Source: Actinobacteria bacterium BACL4 MAG-120820-bin23
GTDB taxonomy: Bacteria > Actinomycetota > Actinomycetes > Nanopelagicales > Nanopelagicaceae
Assembly: GCA_001437855.1 (NCBI GenBank)
Contig: LIBD01000024.1
Span: forward strand, 1-10,982
Direction: 5' to 3'
DNA: 10,982 nt
In this document: one piece after another, positions 5,888-10,982 of the stretch
Position numbering within the stretch: the stretch's first letter is position 1
Layout: each line of letters opens with the position of its first letter
The notes under the pieces: generated by a model
Told to the model about the DNA's origin: nothing
Seen by the model: the letters and a program-made list of their open reading frames with translations, nothing else
Databases searched by the model: none
Made by a program: the position numbers and the translations under genes

Positions 5888-6256
5888 ATGATTCAACAAG
5901 AGTCGCGCTTAAGCGTTGCCGATAACACCGGTGCAAAAGAATTACTTTGCATCCGCGTTCTCGGTGGTTCCTCACGTCGTTATGCTGGAATTGGCGACAT
6001 CATTGTTTGCTCTGTGAAAGATGCAATTCCTGGTGGACAGGTTAAAAAGGGTGAGGTCGTTAAGGCTGTCATCGTTCGAACTGTAAAAGAAAACCGTAGA
6101 CCAGATGGTTCATATATTCGCTTTGATGAGAATGCAGCGGTAATTATCAAAGATGATGGTGAGCCACGCGGCACACGTATCTTTGGACCAGTAGCTCGTG
6201 AACTTCGAGATAAGAGATTTATGAGAATTATTTCACTTGCTCCGGAGGTGCTATAA
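5888..6256 (+). CDS. rplN: 50S ribosomal protein L14
   Basis: L14 lies on the subunit interface and takes part in intersubunit bridges; it is also the binding site of the silencing factor RsfS. The 122 residues equal the classical length. Family blocks: MIQQESRLSVADNTGAKELL, CIRVLGGSSRRYAGIGDIIV, DAIPGGQVKKGEVVKAVIVR, IRFDENAAVIIKDDGEPRGT and RIFGPVARELR. AAGGGG (5877-5882) runs out of the rpsQ stop codon and stands five bases before the ATG. In E. coli this gene opens the separate spc operon; here no promoter-sized gap precedes it. The gap to rplX is two bases. Confidence 0.99.
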   Translation: MIQQESRLSVADNTGAKELLCIRVLGGSSRRYAGIGDIIVCSVKDAIPGGQVKKGEVVKAVIVRTVKENRRPDGSYIRFDENAAVIIKDDGEPRGTRIFGPVARELRDKRFMRIISLAPEVL

Positions 6257-6258
6257 AA

Positions 6259-6576
6259 ATGGCTAACATTCGTAAAGGCGACACTGTGCAAGTAATCGCT
6301 GGTAAAGATAAGGGAACAACTGGCACAGTTATTTCAGTTGATCGCATAAAGGCAAGAGTTTTAGTTGAAGGTGTTAATCGCGTAAAGCGTCACACAAAAG
6401 AGACTACCTCTGAGCGGGGCGTAAAGGTTGGCGGAATTACTACCGTTGAATCTGCAGTTCATCTTTCAAATGTGATGTTGGTTGATGGCGATGGTAAGGC
6501 AACACGTATTGGATCTCGCAAAGATGAGAGTGGTAAGAATGTTCGCATCTCACGCCGTTCTGGAAAGGATGCATAA
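6259..6576 (+). CDS. rplX: 50S ribosomal protein L24
   Basis: L24 is an assembly-initiator protein that binds the 5' part of 23S rRNA and borders the exit tunnel. The 105-residue product carries an N-terminal KOW motif (IRKGDTVQVIAGKDKGTTGT, 4-23), then VEGVNRVKRHTK and the C-terminal block DGKATRIGSRKDESGKNVRI. Length is normal. The strongest Shine-Dalgarno in the window, GGAGGTG (6244-6250), lies in the last codons of rplN. The stop overlaps the rplE start by one base (TAATG). Confidence 0.98.
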   Translation: MANIRKGDTVQVIAGKDKGTTGTVISVDRIKARVLVEGVNRVKRHTKETTSERGVKVGGITTVESAVHLSNVMLVDGDGKATRIGSRKDESGKNVRISRRSGKDA

Positions 6577-7133
6577 TGTCTACTAACTTAGCGCCACGTC
6601 TTAAAGGACGTTACAAATCTGAGATTGCACCAGCTTTGAAATCAAAGTTTGGTTACAAAAATAGTATGCAGATTCCTAACCTGACCAAGGTGGTTGTAAA
6701 CATGGGTGTGGGTGAAGCTGCACGGGATTCAAAGTTAATCGAAGGTGCAATTCGTGACCTTGCAACTATTACTGGACAACGTCCACAGGTGACTAGATCT
6801 CGTAAATCAATTGCCCAATTTAAATTGCGTGAAAACATGCCAATTGGTGCTCACGTAACACTTCGAAATGATCGTATGTGGGAGTTCACCGATCGCCTAC
6901 TTTCAATCGCACTTCCTCGTATTCGTGACTTTAGAGGATTATCACCAAAGCAATTTGATGGTAAAGGAAATTACACATTTGGTTTAACTGAGCAGGTAGT
7001 TTTTCCTGAGATCGAGCAAGACAAAATTGATCGCACCCGTGGTATGGATATCACTTTAGTAACCACAGCCAAAACCGACGAAGAGGGCAGAGAGCTTTTA
7101 CGAGCACTTGGTTTCCCTTTCCGAGAAAACTAA
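6576..7133 (+). CDS. rplE: 50S ribosomal protein L5
   Basis: L5 binds 5S rRNA with L18 to form the central protuberance and contacts S13 and P-site tRNA across the interface. The 185-residue product shows NSMQIPNLTKVVVNMGVGEA (29-48), TGQRPQVTRSRKSIAQFKLR, ENMPIGAHVTLR, the loop RIRDFRGLSPKQFDGKGNYT and the C-terminal LLRALGFPF. The length suits the family. The ATG overlaps the rplX TAA; the purine-rich GGAAAGG precedes it in the final rplX codons. The stop codon TAA opens the rpsN ribosome-binding site. Confidence 0.99.
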   Translation: MSTNLAPRLKGRYKSEIAPALKSKFGYKNSMQIPNLTKVVVNMGVGEAARDSKLIEGAIRDLATITGQRPQVTRSRKSIAQFKLRENMPIGAHVTLRNDRMWEFTDRLLSIALPRIRDFRGLSPKQFDGKGNYTFGLTEQVVFPEIEQDKIDRTRGMDITLVTTAKTDEEGRELLRALGFPFREN

Positions 7134-7139
7134 GGAAGG
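7132..7139 (+). promoter_or_regulatory. Ribosome binding site that decides the rpsN start
   Basis: AAGGAAGG lies at the end of rplE, ten bases before the ATG at 7150. An in-frame upstream GTG at 7108 would add 14 residues overlapping rplE with no S14 similarity, so the ATG after this site is preferred. Confidence 0.8.
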
Positions 7140-7149
7140 CACTGACAAG

Positions 7150-7335
7150 ATGGCAAAGACATCACTAAAGGTAAGAGCTAGTCGCAAACCAAAGTTTAAG
7201 GTTCGCGGTTACACACGTTGCCAACGATGCGGTCGCGTTCATTCGGTTTATCAAAAATTTGGCATTTGCCGTATTTGCTTCCGCGAAATGGCACATGCTG
7301 GAGAGCTACCAGGTATCACCAAGGCTTCTTGGTAA
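7150..7335 (+). CDS. rpsN: 30S ribosomal protein S14, zinc-binding type (type Z)
   Basis: S14 is a late-assembly protein of the 30S head near S3 and S10. The 61-residue product is the short zinc-ribbon type: CQRCGR supplies Cys24 and Cys27, and CRICFREMAH supplies Cys40 and Cys43. Type Z S14 is 61 residues, against about 100 in the zinc-free long form. From MAKTSLKVRA to GITKASW it is complete. In Actinobacteria the zinc type occupies this spc position, while a zinc-free paralogue under Zur control may lie elsewhere; none is seen here. It is also annotated rpsZ or rpsN1 in some genomes. An 81-base gap follows. Confidence 0.98.
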   Translation: MAKTSLKVRASRKPKFKVRGYTRCQRCGRVHSVYQKFGICRICFREMAHAGELPGITKASW

Positions 7336-7363
7336 TACAAACCCAACTATCAACTACGGAGCA

Positions 7364-7388
7364 GGTCCGCTAATAAGTAGCGGAAACC
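7364..7388 (+). other. Hairpin in the rpsN-rpsH intergenic region
   Basis: TCCGCT (7366-7371) is exactly complementary to AGCGGA (7379-7384), with a seven-base loop. GG at 7364-7365 can add two pairs with CC at 7387-7388 across an AA bulge (7385-7386). It lies in the largest gap after rpsJ. There is no T-run behind it, so it is not an intrinsic terminator. It could be a processing site or an mRNA target for S8 or another ribosomal protein, as S8 regulates spc mRNA in E. coli, but I could not show resemblance to the S8 site in 16S rRNA. The pairing is seen; the function is inference. Confidence 0.45.
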
Positions 7389-7396
7389 ATTTCGAG

Positions 7397-7410
7397 AAAG
7401 GCCAAAGGCC
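7397..7410 (+). repeat. Tandem AAAGGCC repeat carrying the rpsH ribosome-binding site
   Basis: AAAGGCC occurs twice in a row (7397-7403 and 7404-7410). The second AAAGG is the only plausible Shine-Dalgarno for rpsH, eight bases before ATG at 7417. GGCC is self-complementary, so GGCCAAAGGCC (7400-7410) can form a 4-bp stem with an AAA loop that would hide the GG of the ribosome-binding site. Whether this is regulatory is inference. Confidence 0.5.
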
Positions 7411-7416
7411 AACAGA

Positions 7417-7821
7417 ATGACAATGACAGATCCGATAGCAGACATGCTGGCGCGTTTGCGTAATGCAAACTCTGCCTACCATGAGAAGGTTTCTATGCCT
7501 TCATCATCGGTAAAAGCACGTATTGCAGAAATTTTAAAGCAGGAGGGTTATATCTCTGGTTATTACATTGAGAGTAATCAAACTGGTTTTGGTAACACAT
7601 TAGTTTTAGATCTTAAGTTTGGTTCAAACCGCGAGCGATCCATTGCTGGATTACGCCGGGTTTCAAAGCCAGGACTTCGGGTTTATGCAAAGTCAACCTC
7701 ACTACCTAAGGTTTTAGGTGGTTTGGGTGTGGCAATTATTTCAACATCCTCTGGATTGCTAACAGATAAGCAAGCCAATAAACAAGGTGTAGGCGGAGAA
7801 GTTCTCGCCTACGTATGGTGA
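7417..7821 (+). CDS. rpsH: 30S ribosomal protein S8
   Basis: S8 binds the 16S central domain (helix 21) and is a key 30S assembly protein; in E. coli it represses spc-operon translation. The 134-residue product has TDPIADMLARLRNANSAYHE near the start, FGSNRERSIAGLRRVSKPGL in the middle and the C-terminal signature STSSGLLTDKQANKQGVGGE leading to VLAYVW. The first ATG (7417) is preferred over the ATG two codons on because AAAGG at 7404-7408 is spaced correctly for it. It does not overlap rpsN, from which an 81-base structured gap separates it. The stop TGA lies within the pairing sequence used for rplF. Confidence 0.98.
   Translation: MTMTDPIADMLARLRNANSAYHEKVSMPSSSVKARIAEILKQEGYISGYYIESNQTGFGNTLVLDLKFGSNRERSIAGLRRVSKPGLRVYAKSTSLPKVLGGLGVAIISTSSGLLTDKQANKQGVGGEVLAYVW
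7789..7812 (+). other. Inverted repeat at the 3' end of rpsH, before the rplF start
   Basis: GTAGGCG (7789-7795) is exactly complementary to CGCCTAC (7806-7812). Inside it AGA and TCT can add three pairs around a small loop. It lies in the codons for the conserved S8 C-terminus, so protein constraint partly explains it, but the codon choices complete the pairing. It ends five bases before the rplF ribosome-binding sequence and could slow ribosomes or expose that site; this is inference. Confidence 0.35.
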
Positions 7822-7823
7822 TC
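7817..7823 (+). promoter_or_regulatory. Offset Shine-Dalgarno of rplF (GGTGATC)
   Basis: rplF lacks a GGAGG-like site at the usual place, but GGTGATC, two bases before its ATG, is complementary to the GATCACC that lies just 5' of CCTCC in the common bacterial 16S 3' end. In that register the start codon sits where a normal GGAGG with a seven-base spacer would put it. The rpsH stop codon TGA is embedded in the site. The actual 16S sequence of this organism is not in the window. Confidence 0.5.
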
Positions 7824-7825
7824 TG

Positions 7826-8365
7826 ATGTCACGTATTGGAAAAATGCCGATCACAATTCCATCTGGAGTTGAAATTAATCTTGCAGGTCAATCTGTTTCA
7901 GTTAAAGGACCAAAGGGAACTTTGTCTTTTGAATTAGCTGGCGCTCTTTCTGCAAAGCAGGAGGGCTCAACTCTGACAATTAACCGTCCAGATGAAAGCC
8001 GTGAAGCGCGATCATTACATGGAATGTCTCGCACCATGATTTCAAACATGATCGAGGGTGTAACTAAGGGATATAGCAAGAAAATTAATATTGTTGGCGT
8101 TGGCTTTAAAGTTGCAACTAAGGGTAAAAACTTAGAGTTTGCACTTGGTTATAGCCATCCAATTGAGTTCATTGCAGATGAAGGAATCACTTTCAAGATC
8201 GATTCCCCAACTGAAATTGTTATCTCAGGAATTAACAAACAATTAGTTGGTGAGACTGCAGCGAAGATTCAAAAATTACGTAAATCTGATCCTTACAAGG
8301 GTAAGGGTCTACATCTGGAAGGGGCGTACATTCGCCGCAAACAAGGAAAGACAGGTAAGAAATAA
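7826..8365 (+). CDS. rplF: 50S ribosomal protein L6
   Basis: L6 binds 23S rRNA near the sarcin-ricin loop, close to where translation GTPases dock. The 179-residue product begins with MSRIGKMPITIPSGVEINL and VKGPKGTLSF, and has the two tandem L6 domains typical of the family. The C-terminal signature is DPYKGKGLHLEGAYIRRKQG (155-174) followed by KTGKK. Length is normal. The ATG is four bases after the rpsH stop and has no ordinary purine-rich site; the offset GGTGATC sequence and coupling to rpsH probably bring in the ribosome. The stop overlaps rplR by one base. Confidence 0.99.
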   Translation: MSRIGKMPITIPSGVEINLAGQSVSVKGPKGTLSFELAGALSAKQEGSTLTINRPDESREARSLHGMSRTMISNMIEGVTKGYSKKINIVGVGFKVATKGKNLEFALGYSHPIEFIADEGITFKIDSPTEIVISGINKQLVGETAAKIQKLRKSDPYKGKGLHLEGAYIRRKQGKTGKK

Positions 8366-8742
8366 TGGCTATTGGTCAAAAAGTCGTTAAGGGCTCATTT
8401 ACAAAAGCTCGTATCCGCCGTCACTTCCGTTTGCGTAAGCGAGTTTCCGGAACGCCGCAACGTCCACGTTTAGTTGTTTCACGATCTGCTCGTCACTTGT
8501 TTGTGCAGGTAGTAGATGACACAACCTCAACTACATTGGCATCAGCATCAACTATGGAAAAAGAGTTGCGTGCTTTTGCTGGCGATAAGACTGCTAAGGC
8601 TAAGCAAGTAGGAGAGTTAATTGCTAAGCGAGCAAAAGAAAAAGGTGTTTCTGCTGTGGTTTTTGATCGCGGTGGTAATAAGTACCACGGACGTGTTGCA
8701 GCAGTTGCAACAAGTGCTCGTGCAAATGGATTGGAGTTCTAA
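8365..8742 (+). CDS. rplR: 50S ribosomal protein L18
   Basis: L18 binds 5S rRNA and, with L5, fixes it in the central protuberance. The 125-residue product has a basic N-terminal arm (KARIRRHFRLRKRVSGTPQR, 14-33), the core PRLVVSRSARHLFVQVVDD, a lysine-rich helix (AKAKQVGELIAKRAKEKGVS) and the C-terminal block VVFDRGGNKYHGRVAAVA. The ending NGLEF is typical. The ATG shares a base with the rplF stop; only weak AGG-type Shine-Dalgarno sequences precede it. The last Glu-Phe codons contain the rpsE ribosome-binding site. Confidence 0.98.
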   Translation: MAIGQKVVKGSFTKARIRRHFRLRKRVSGTPQRPRLVVSRSARHLFVQVVDDTTSTTLASASTMEKELRAFAGDKTAKAKQVGELIAKRAKEKGVSAVVFDRGGNKYHGRVAAVATSARANGLEF

Positions 8743-9362
8743 TGGCCGGTACAAATCCGACCGCAGGTAATCGCGAAGATCGCCCAAAGGGCGGTAGAGA
8801 AAAGCGCGAACGCCGTGATGGTGAATTCCAAAAAGAGAAATCTCCATACACCGAGCGCGTAGTTTTCATTAACCGGGTAGCTAAGGTAGTAAAGGGTGGA
8901 CGTCGTTTCTCCTTTACAGCTTTAATTGTGGTTGGCGATGGCAAAGGAATGGTTGGCGTAGGTTACGGAAAAGCCAAAGAGGTGCCACAAGCTATTGCTA
9001 AGGCAGTTGAAGATGGCAAGAAGAATTTCTTTAAAGTGCCATTACTAAATGGCACAATTCCACACTCAGTTCAAGGCGAGAAAGCTGCTGGCATTATTTT
9101 GCTTCGCCCAGCATCCCCTGGTACTGGTGTAATTGCTGGTGGTCCAGTTCGTGCTGTTCTTGAGTGTGCTGGAATTACTGATGTATTAACTAAATCATTA
9201 GGTTCTGGTAACCCAATTAATATGGTGCATGCAACTGCAGCAGCGTTAAAGATGTTAGAAAACCCAACTGCGATTGCAGCTCGTCGTGGACGTCCACTAG
9301 AGGATGTCGCACCAGCTGCTATTACTAGATTAATTGCAGAGCAAGTAAAGGTTGGTGCCTAA
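8742..9362 (+). CDS. rpsE: 30S ribosomal protein S5 with charged N-terminal extension
   Basis: S5 lies at the mRNA entry site with S3 and S4 and influences decoding accuracy. The 206-residue product has a charged, probably disordered N-terminal extension (1-35), a double-stranded RNA-binding-like S5 domain (YTERVVFINRVAKVVKGGRR, 36-55; SFTALIVVGDGKGMVGVGYG, 57-76) and the C-terminal S5 domain (IILLRPASPGTGVIAGGPVR, LTKSLGSGNPINMV). The VVKGGRR loop linked to spectinomycin resistance shows no deletion. E. coli S5 has 167 residues; an N-terminal extension is usual in Actinobacteria. It is coupled to rplR through TAATG, with GGAG at 8733-8736, five bases before the ATG. Confidence 0.98.
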   Translation: MAGTNPTAGNREDRPKGGREKRERRDGEFQKEKSPYTERVVFINRVAKVVKGGRRFSFTALIVVGDGKGMVGVGYGKAKEVPQAIAKAVEDGKKNFFKVPLLNGTIPHSVQGEKAAGIILLRPASPGTGVIAGGPVRAVLECAGITDVLTKSLGSGNPINMVHATAAALKMLENPTAIAARRGRPLEDVAPAAITRLIAEQVKVGA

Positions 9363-9544
9363 TGCCAAGATTAAAAGTTACGCAAATTAGATCAAAGGTT
9401 GGAAATCCTCCTGATCAACGCGACACACTTCGCTCACTTGGTTTAAAGCGAATTGGTGATGTCGTAGTTAAGGAAGATCGACCAGAGATTCGTGGCATGG
9501 TTTACGCTGTGCGCCACTTAATTGCAGTTGAGGAGGTTGAATAA
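9362..9544 (+). CDS. rpmD: 50S ribosomal protein L30
   Basis: L30 is a small bacterial-type L30 that packs against 23S rRNA domains II and V. The 60-residue product is the full bacterial length and shows LKVTQIRSKVGNPPDQRDTL, RSLGLKRIGDVVVKEDRPEI and RGMVYAVRHLIAVEEVE. The ATG overlaps the rpsE stop by one base; AAAGG at 9347-9351 is a weak site ten bases upstream. The last codons hold a strong AGGAGG that serves rplO. L30 is missing in some reduced bacterial genomes, so its retention is a small positive observation. Confidence 0.98.
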   Translation: MPRLKVTQIRSKVGNPPDQRDTLRSLGLKRIGDVVVKEDRPEIRGMVYAVRHLIAVEEVE

Positions 9545-9546
9545 CA

Positions 9547-9987
9547 ATGGTGCTTAAGGTTCATCATTTACGTCCAGCCCCAGGTGCTAAAACCGTAAAA
9601 ACTCGTAAGGGTCGCGGAGAGGCATCTAAGGGAAAGACCGCAGGTCGTGGCGGTAAGGGAACTCGTGCTCGTAACGTAGTTCGTGCCGGTTTTGAAGGCG
9701 GTCAATTGCCATTAGTTATGCGCTTGCCGAAACTTCGTGGATTTAAAAATCCAGAACGAATTGAGTATCAGGCGGTAAATATTTCAACTATCAATTCACT
9801 TTATCCAAAGGGTGGAGATGTAACAGTTGAAGATTTAGTTAAAAAAGGCGCAGCTCGTAAGGGTCATCCAGTAAAAGTTCTAGGAAATGGTGAGATATCT
9901 GTGAAGGTAACAGTCCTAGCTCATGCTTTCTCAAGTGCTGCAACTGAGAAGATTACCTCTGCTGGCGGTTCTGCAAAAACACTTTAA
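9547..9987 (+). CDS. rplO: 50S ribosomal protein L15
   Basis: L15 is a late-assembly 50S protein whose long basic, Gly-rich N-terminal arm threads through 23S rRNA. The 146-residue product has VLKVHHLRPAPGAKTVKTRK at the start and the arm GRGEASKGKTAGRGGKGTRA (22-41). The globular part includes FEGGQLPLVMRLPKLRGFKN and the C-terminal block GEISVKVTVLAHAFSSAA. AGGAGG (9531-9536) lies ten bases before the ATG. The 29 bases to secY contain no hairpin or T-run, so read-through into secY is expected. Confidence 0.98.
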   Translation: MVLKVHHLRPAPGAKTVKTRKGRGEASKGKTAGRGGKGTRARNVVRAGFEGGQLPLVMRLPKLRGFKNPERIEYQAVNISTINSLYPKGGDVTVEDLVKKGAARKGHPVKVLGNGEISVKVTVLAHAFSSAATEKITSAGGSAKTL

Positions 9988-10003
9988 TAATTAACTAATA
10001 GAT

Positions 10004-10010
10004 AAGGAAG
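10004..10010 (+). promoter_or_regulatory. Ribosome binding site supporting a TTG start for secY
   Basis: AAGGAAG stands six bases before TTG at 10017. No ATG occurs in frame between the rplO stop and the conserved SecY N-terminus. The next in-frame start-like codon (GTG 10032) would remove five residues typical of SecY and is spaced too far from this site. Confidence 0.8.
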
Positions 10011-10016
10011 AAGAAC

Positions 10017-10982
10017 TTGTTATCAGCATTTGTGAAGGCGTTTAAGATTCCTGATCTGCGCAAGAAGATTTTCTTTACCCTTTCTATTATGGCGCTATTT
10101 CGATTTGGTTCAGTGGTTCCAACTCCTGGTGTTTCATATGTAAACGTCCAAGAGTGTTTAAAAACTGCAGATACTGGTGGATTATTCGGTTTAATTAACC
10201 TATTTAGCGGTGGTGCGCTACTTCAGTTAAGTATTTTTGCCCTTGGCATCATGCCTTACATAACAAGCTCAATTATTGTTCAACTATTAACAGTAGTAAT
10301 CCCTCGTTTTGAAGCATTAAAGAAAGAGGGACAATCTGGTACGGCTAAGTTAACTCAGTACACCAGATACTTAACTATCGGACTAGCGATTTTGCAGTCA
10401 ACTGGCTTGGTTGCAGTAGCCAGAATTCAGGGAAGAATTTTCGCAAATTGTGCGCTACCAATTATTCCAGATACTTCTTGGATCAGAGTTATTACCATGA
10501 TCGTCGTAATGACTGCCGGAACATCTGTAATTATGTGGTTAGGTGAATTAATTACTGATCGCGGTGTTGGAAACGGAATGTCTATTTTGATCTTTACATC
10601 TATCGCAGCCAGCTTCCCAAGCCAGCTATGGTCGATCAGATTACAAAAGGGTTGGTTTGCATTCCTATTTATCATGGCAGTTGGTGTATTAATCGTGGCA
10701 GCGGTGGTCTTTGTTGAACAAGCACAACGTCGTATTCCAGTTCAGTATGCCAAGCGCCAAGTAGGACGCCAGCAATATGGCGGAACTAGTACTTATATTC
10801 CAATTAAGGTAAACCAAGCGGGCGTTATCCCAGTTATCTTCGCCTCATCTTTACTTTATATTCCATCATTAATCGTTAATTTCAGCGGCTCACAAGCTGG
10901 CTGGGCAACATGGATTTCTAAGTATTTAGTACTAGGTGATAACTACTTCTATATTTCAGTATATGCATTATTAATTGTTTTC
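10017..10982 (+). CDS. secY: Protein translocase subunit SecY, N-terminal part (3' end outside window)
   Basis: SecY is the membrane channel of the Sec translocon, working with SecE, SecG and SecA or the ribosome. The window holds 322 codons of an expected 430-440. The start TTG gives MLSAFVKAFKIPDLRKKIFF, the usual actinobacterial N-terminus. The first helix is at about 18-38. The plug and second helix (GLFGLINLFSGGALLQLSIF, 55-74, then ALGIMPYITSSIIVQLLTVV) follow. Further hydrophobic segments lie at roughly 117-136, 156-178, 188-202 and 212-234. The cytosolic loop with RRIPVQYAKRQVGRQQYGGT (238-257) leads to the seventh helix (KVNQAGVIPVIFASSLLYIP). Position after rplO is the conserved spc location. 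No frameshift is seen. Confidence 0.98.
   Translation, partial: MLSAFVKAFKIPDLRKKIFFTLSIMALFRFGSVVPTPGVSYVNVQECLKTADTGGLFGLINLFSGGALLQLSIFALGIMPYITSSIIVQLLTVVIPRFEALKKEGQSGTAKLTQYTRYLTIGLAILQSTGLVAVARIQGRIFANCALPIIPDTSWIRVITMIVVMTAGTSVIMWLGELITDRGVGNGMSILIFTSIAASFPSQLWSIRLQKGWFAFLFIMAVGVLIVAAVVFVEQAQRRIPVQYAKRQVGRQQYGGTSTYIPIKVNQAGVIPVIFASSLLYIPSLIVNFSGSQAGWATWISKYLVLGDNYFYISVYALLIVF

Noticed and set aside
7108..7149. Fourteen-residue upstream extension of rpsN from a GTG
   Set aside because: It would overlap conserved L5 codons; the type Z S14 family starts at MAKTSLK, and AAGGAAGG precedes that ATG.
7336..7390. A promoter before rpsH with TAATAA (7371-7376) as -10
   Set aside because: No acceptable -35 hexamer lies at the needed distance, and the hexamer is part of the hairpin loop region.
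9988..10016. A terminator between rplO and secY
   Set aside because: The 29 bases hold no inverted repeat or T-run.
10427..10675. 82-residue minus-strand frame opposite secY
   Set aside because: It overlaps conserved SecY membrane segments; its hydrophobic look mirrors the opposite strand and no ribosome-binding site or family is evident.
442..10982. A hidden novel system, inserted gene or mobile element within the operon
   Set aside because: Every open stretch is accounted for by a standard ribosomal protein or secY in the canonical order, and no spacer exceeds 85 bases.

Overview
The window is one uninterrupted plus-strand block of translation genes. It runs from the 3' end of tuf (EF-Tu), through the S10 operon (rpsJ-rplC-rplD-rplW-rplB-rpsS-rplV-rpsC-rplP-rpmC-rpsQ), into the spc operon (rplN-rplX-rplE-rpsN-rpsH-rplF-rplR-rpsE-rpmD-rplO) and the first three quarters of secY. 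There are 21 complete ribosomal protein genes and two genes cut by the window edges. No foreign gene, mobile element, RNA gene, CRISPR array or recognisable novel system interrupts this order.

The likely source is a low-GC actinobacterium. Actinobacterial signs, judged from memory of the families, are: tuf directly before rpsJ, a zinc-ribbon S14 at the spc position, a long Lys/Ala-rich tail on L22, an Ala-rich tail on S3, an N-terminally extended S5, and L18, L14 and SecY sequences that read as actinobacterial. The DNA is much more AT-rich than in most Actinobacteria (frequent TTA, ATT, AAA and GCA codons; nearly all stops are TAA). With the very tight packing this suggests a streamlined freshwater lineage such as the acI/Nanopelagicales group. 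That placement is inference; a phylogeny would settle it.

Layout: 3-356 is the tuf end; 357-441 is an 85-base spacer with an 11-bp perfect hairpin; 442-5878 holds the S10 operon; 5888-9987 holds the spc genes; 10017 to the end is secY. The largest gap after rpsJ is 81 bases (7336-7416, between rpsN and rpsH), and it also holds inverted repeats. No intergenic stretch reaches 300 bases. I see no convincing promoter, so the S10, spc and secY genes may form one transcript.

Most genes are translationally coupled. Seven junctions are TAATG (1-base overlap), two are ATGA (4-base overlap), one is an 8-base overlap with a GTG start (rpsS/rplV) and one is a stop directly abutting the next ATG (rplV/rpsC). 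Shine-Dalgarno sequences often lie within the last codons of the gene before. Together the products build the peptidyl-transferase surroundings (L2, L3, L4, L16), the exit tunnel (L4, L22, L23, L24, L29), the 30S head and mRNA entry (S3, S10, S14, S19, S5), the 30S body (S8, S17), the central protuberance (L5, L18) and the SecY channel that docks at the tunnel exit.

The points worth a second look are modest: non-coding hairpins at 368-405 and 7364-7410, non-standard Shine-Dalgarno arrangements (rplF and several TAATG junctions), the TTG start of secY, an Arg in L3 where mycobacteria carry the linezolid-associated Cys154, and low-complexity tails on L22 and S3.
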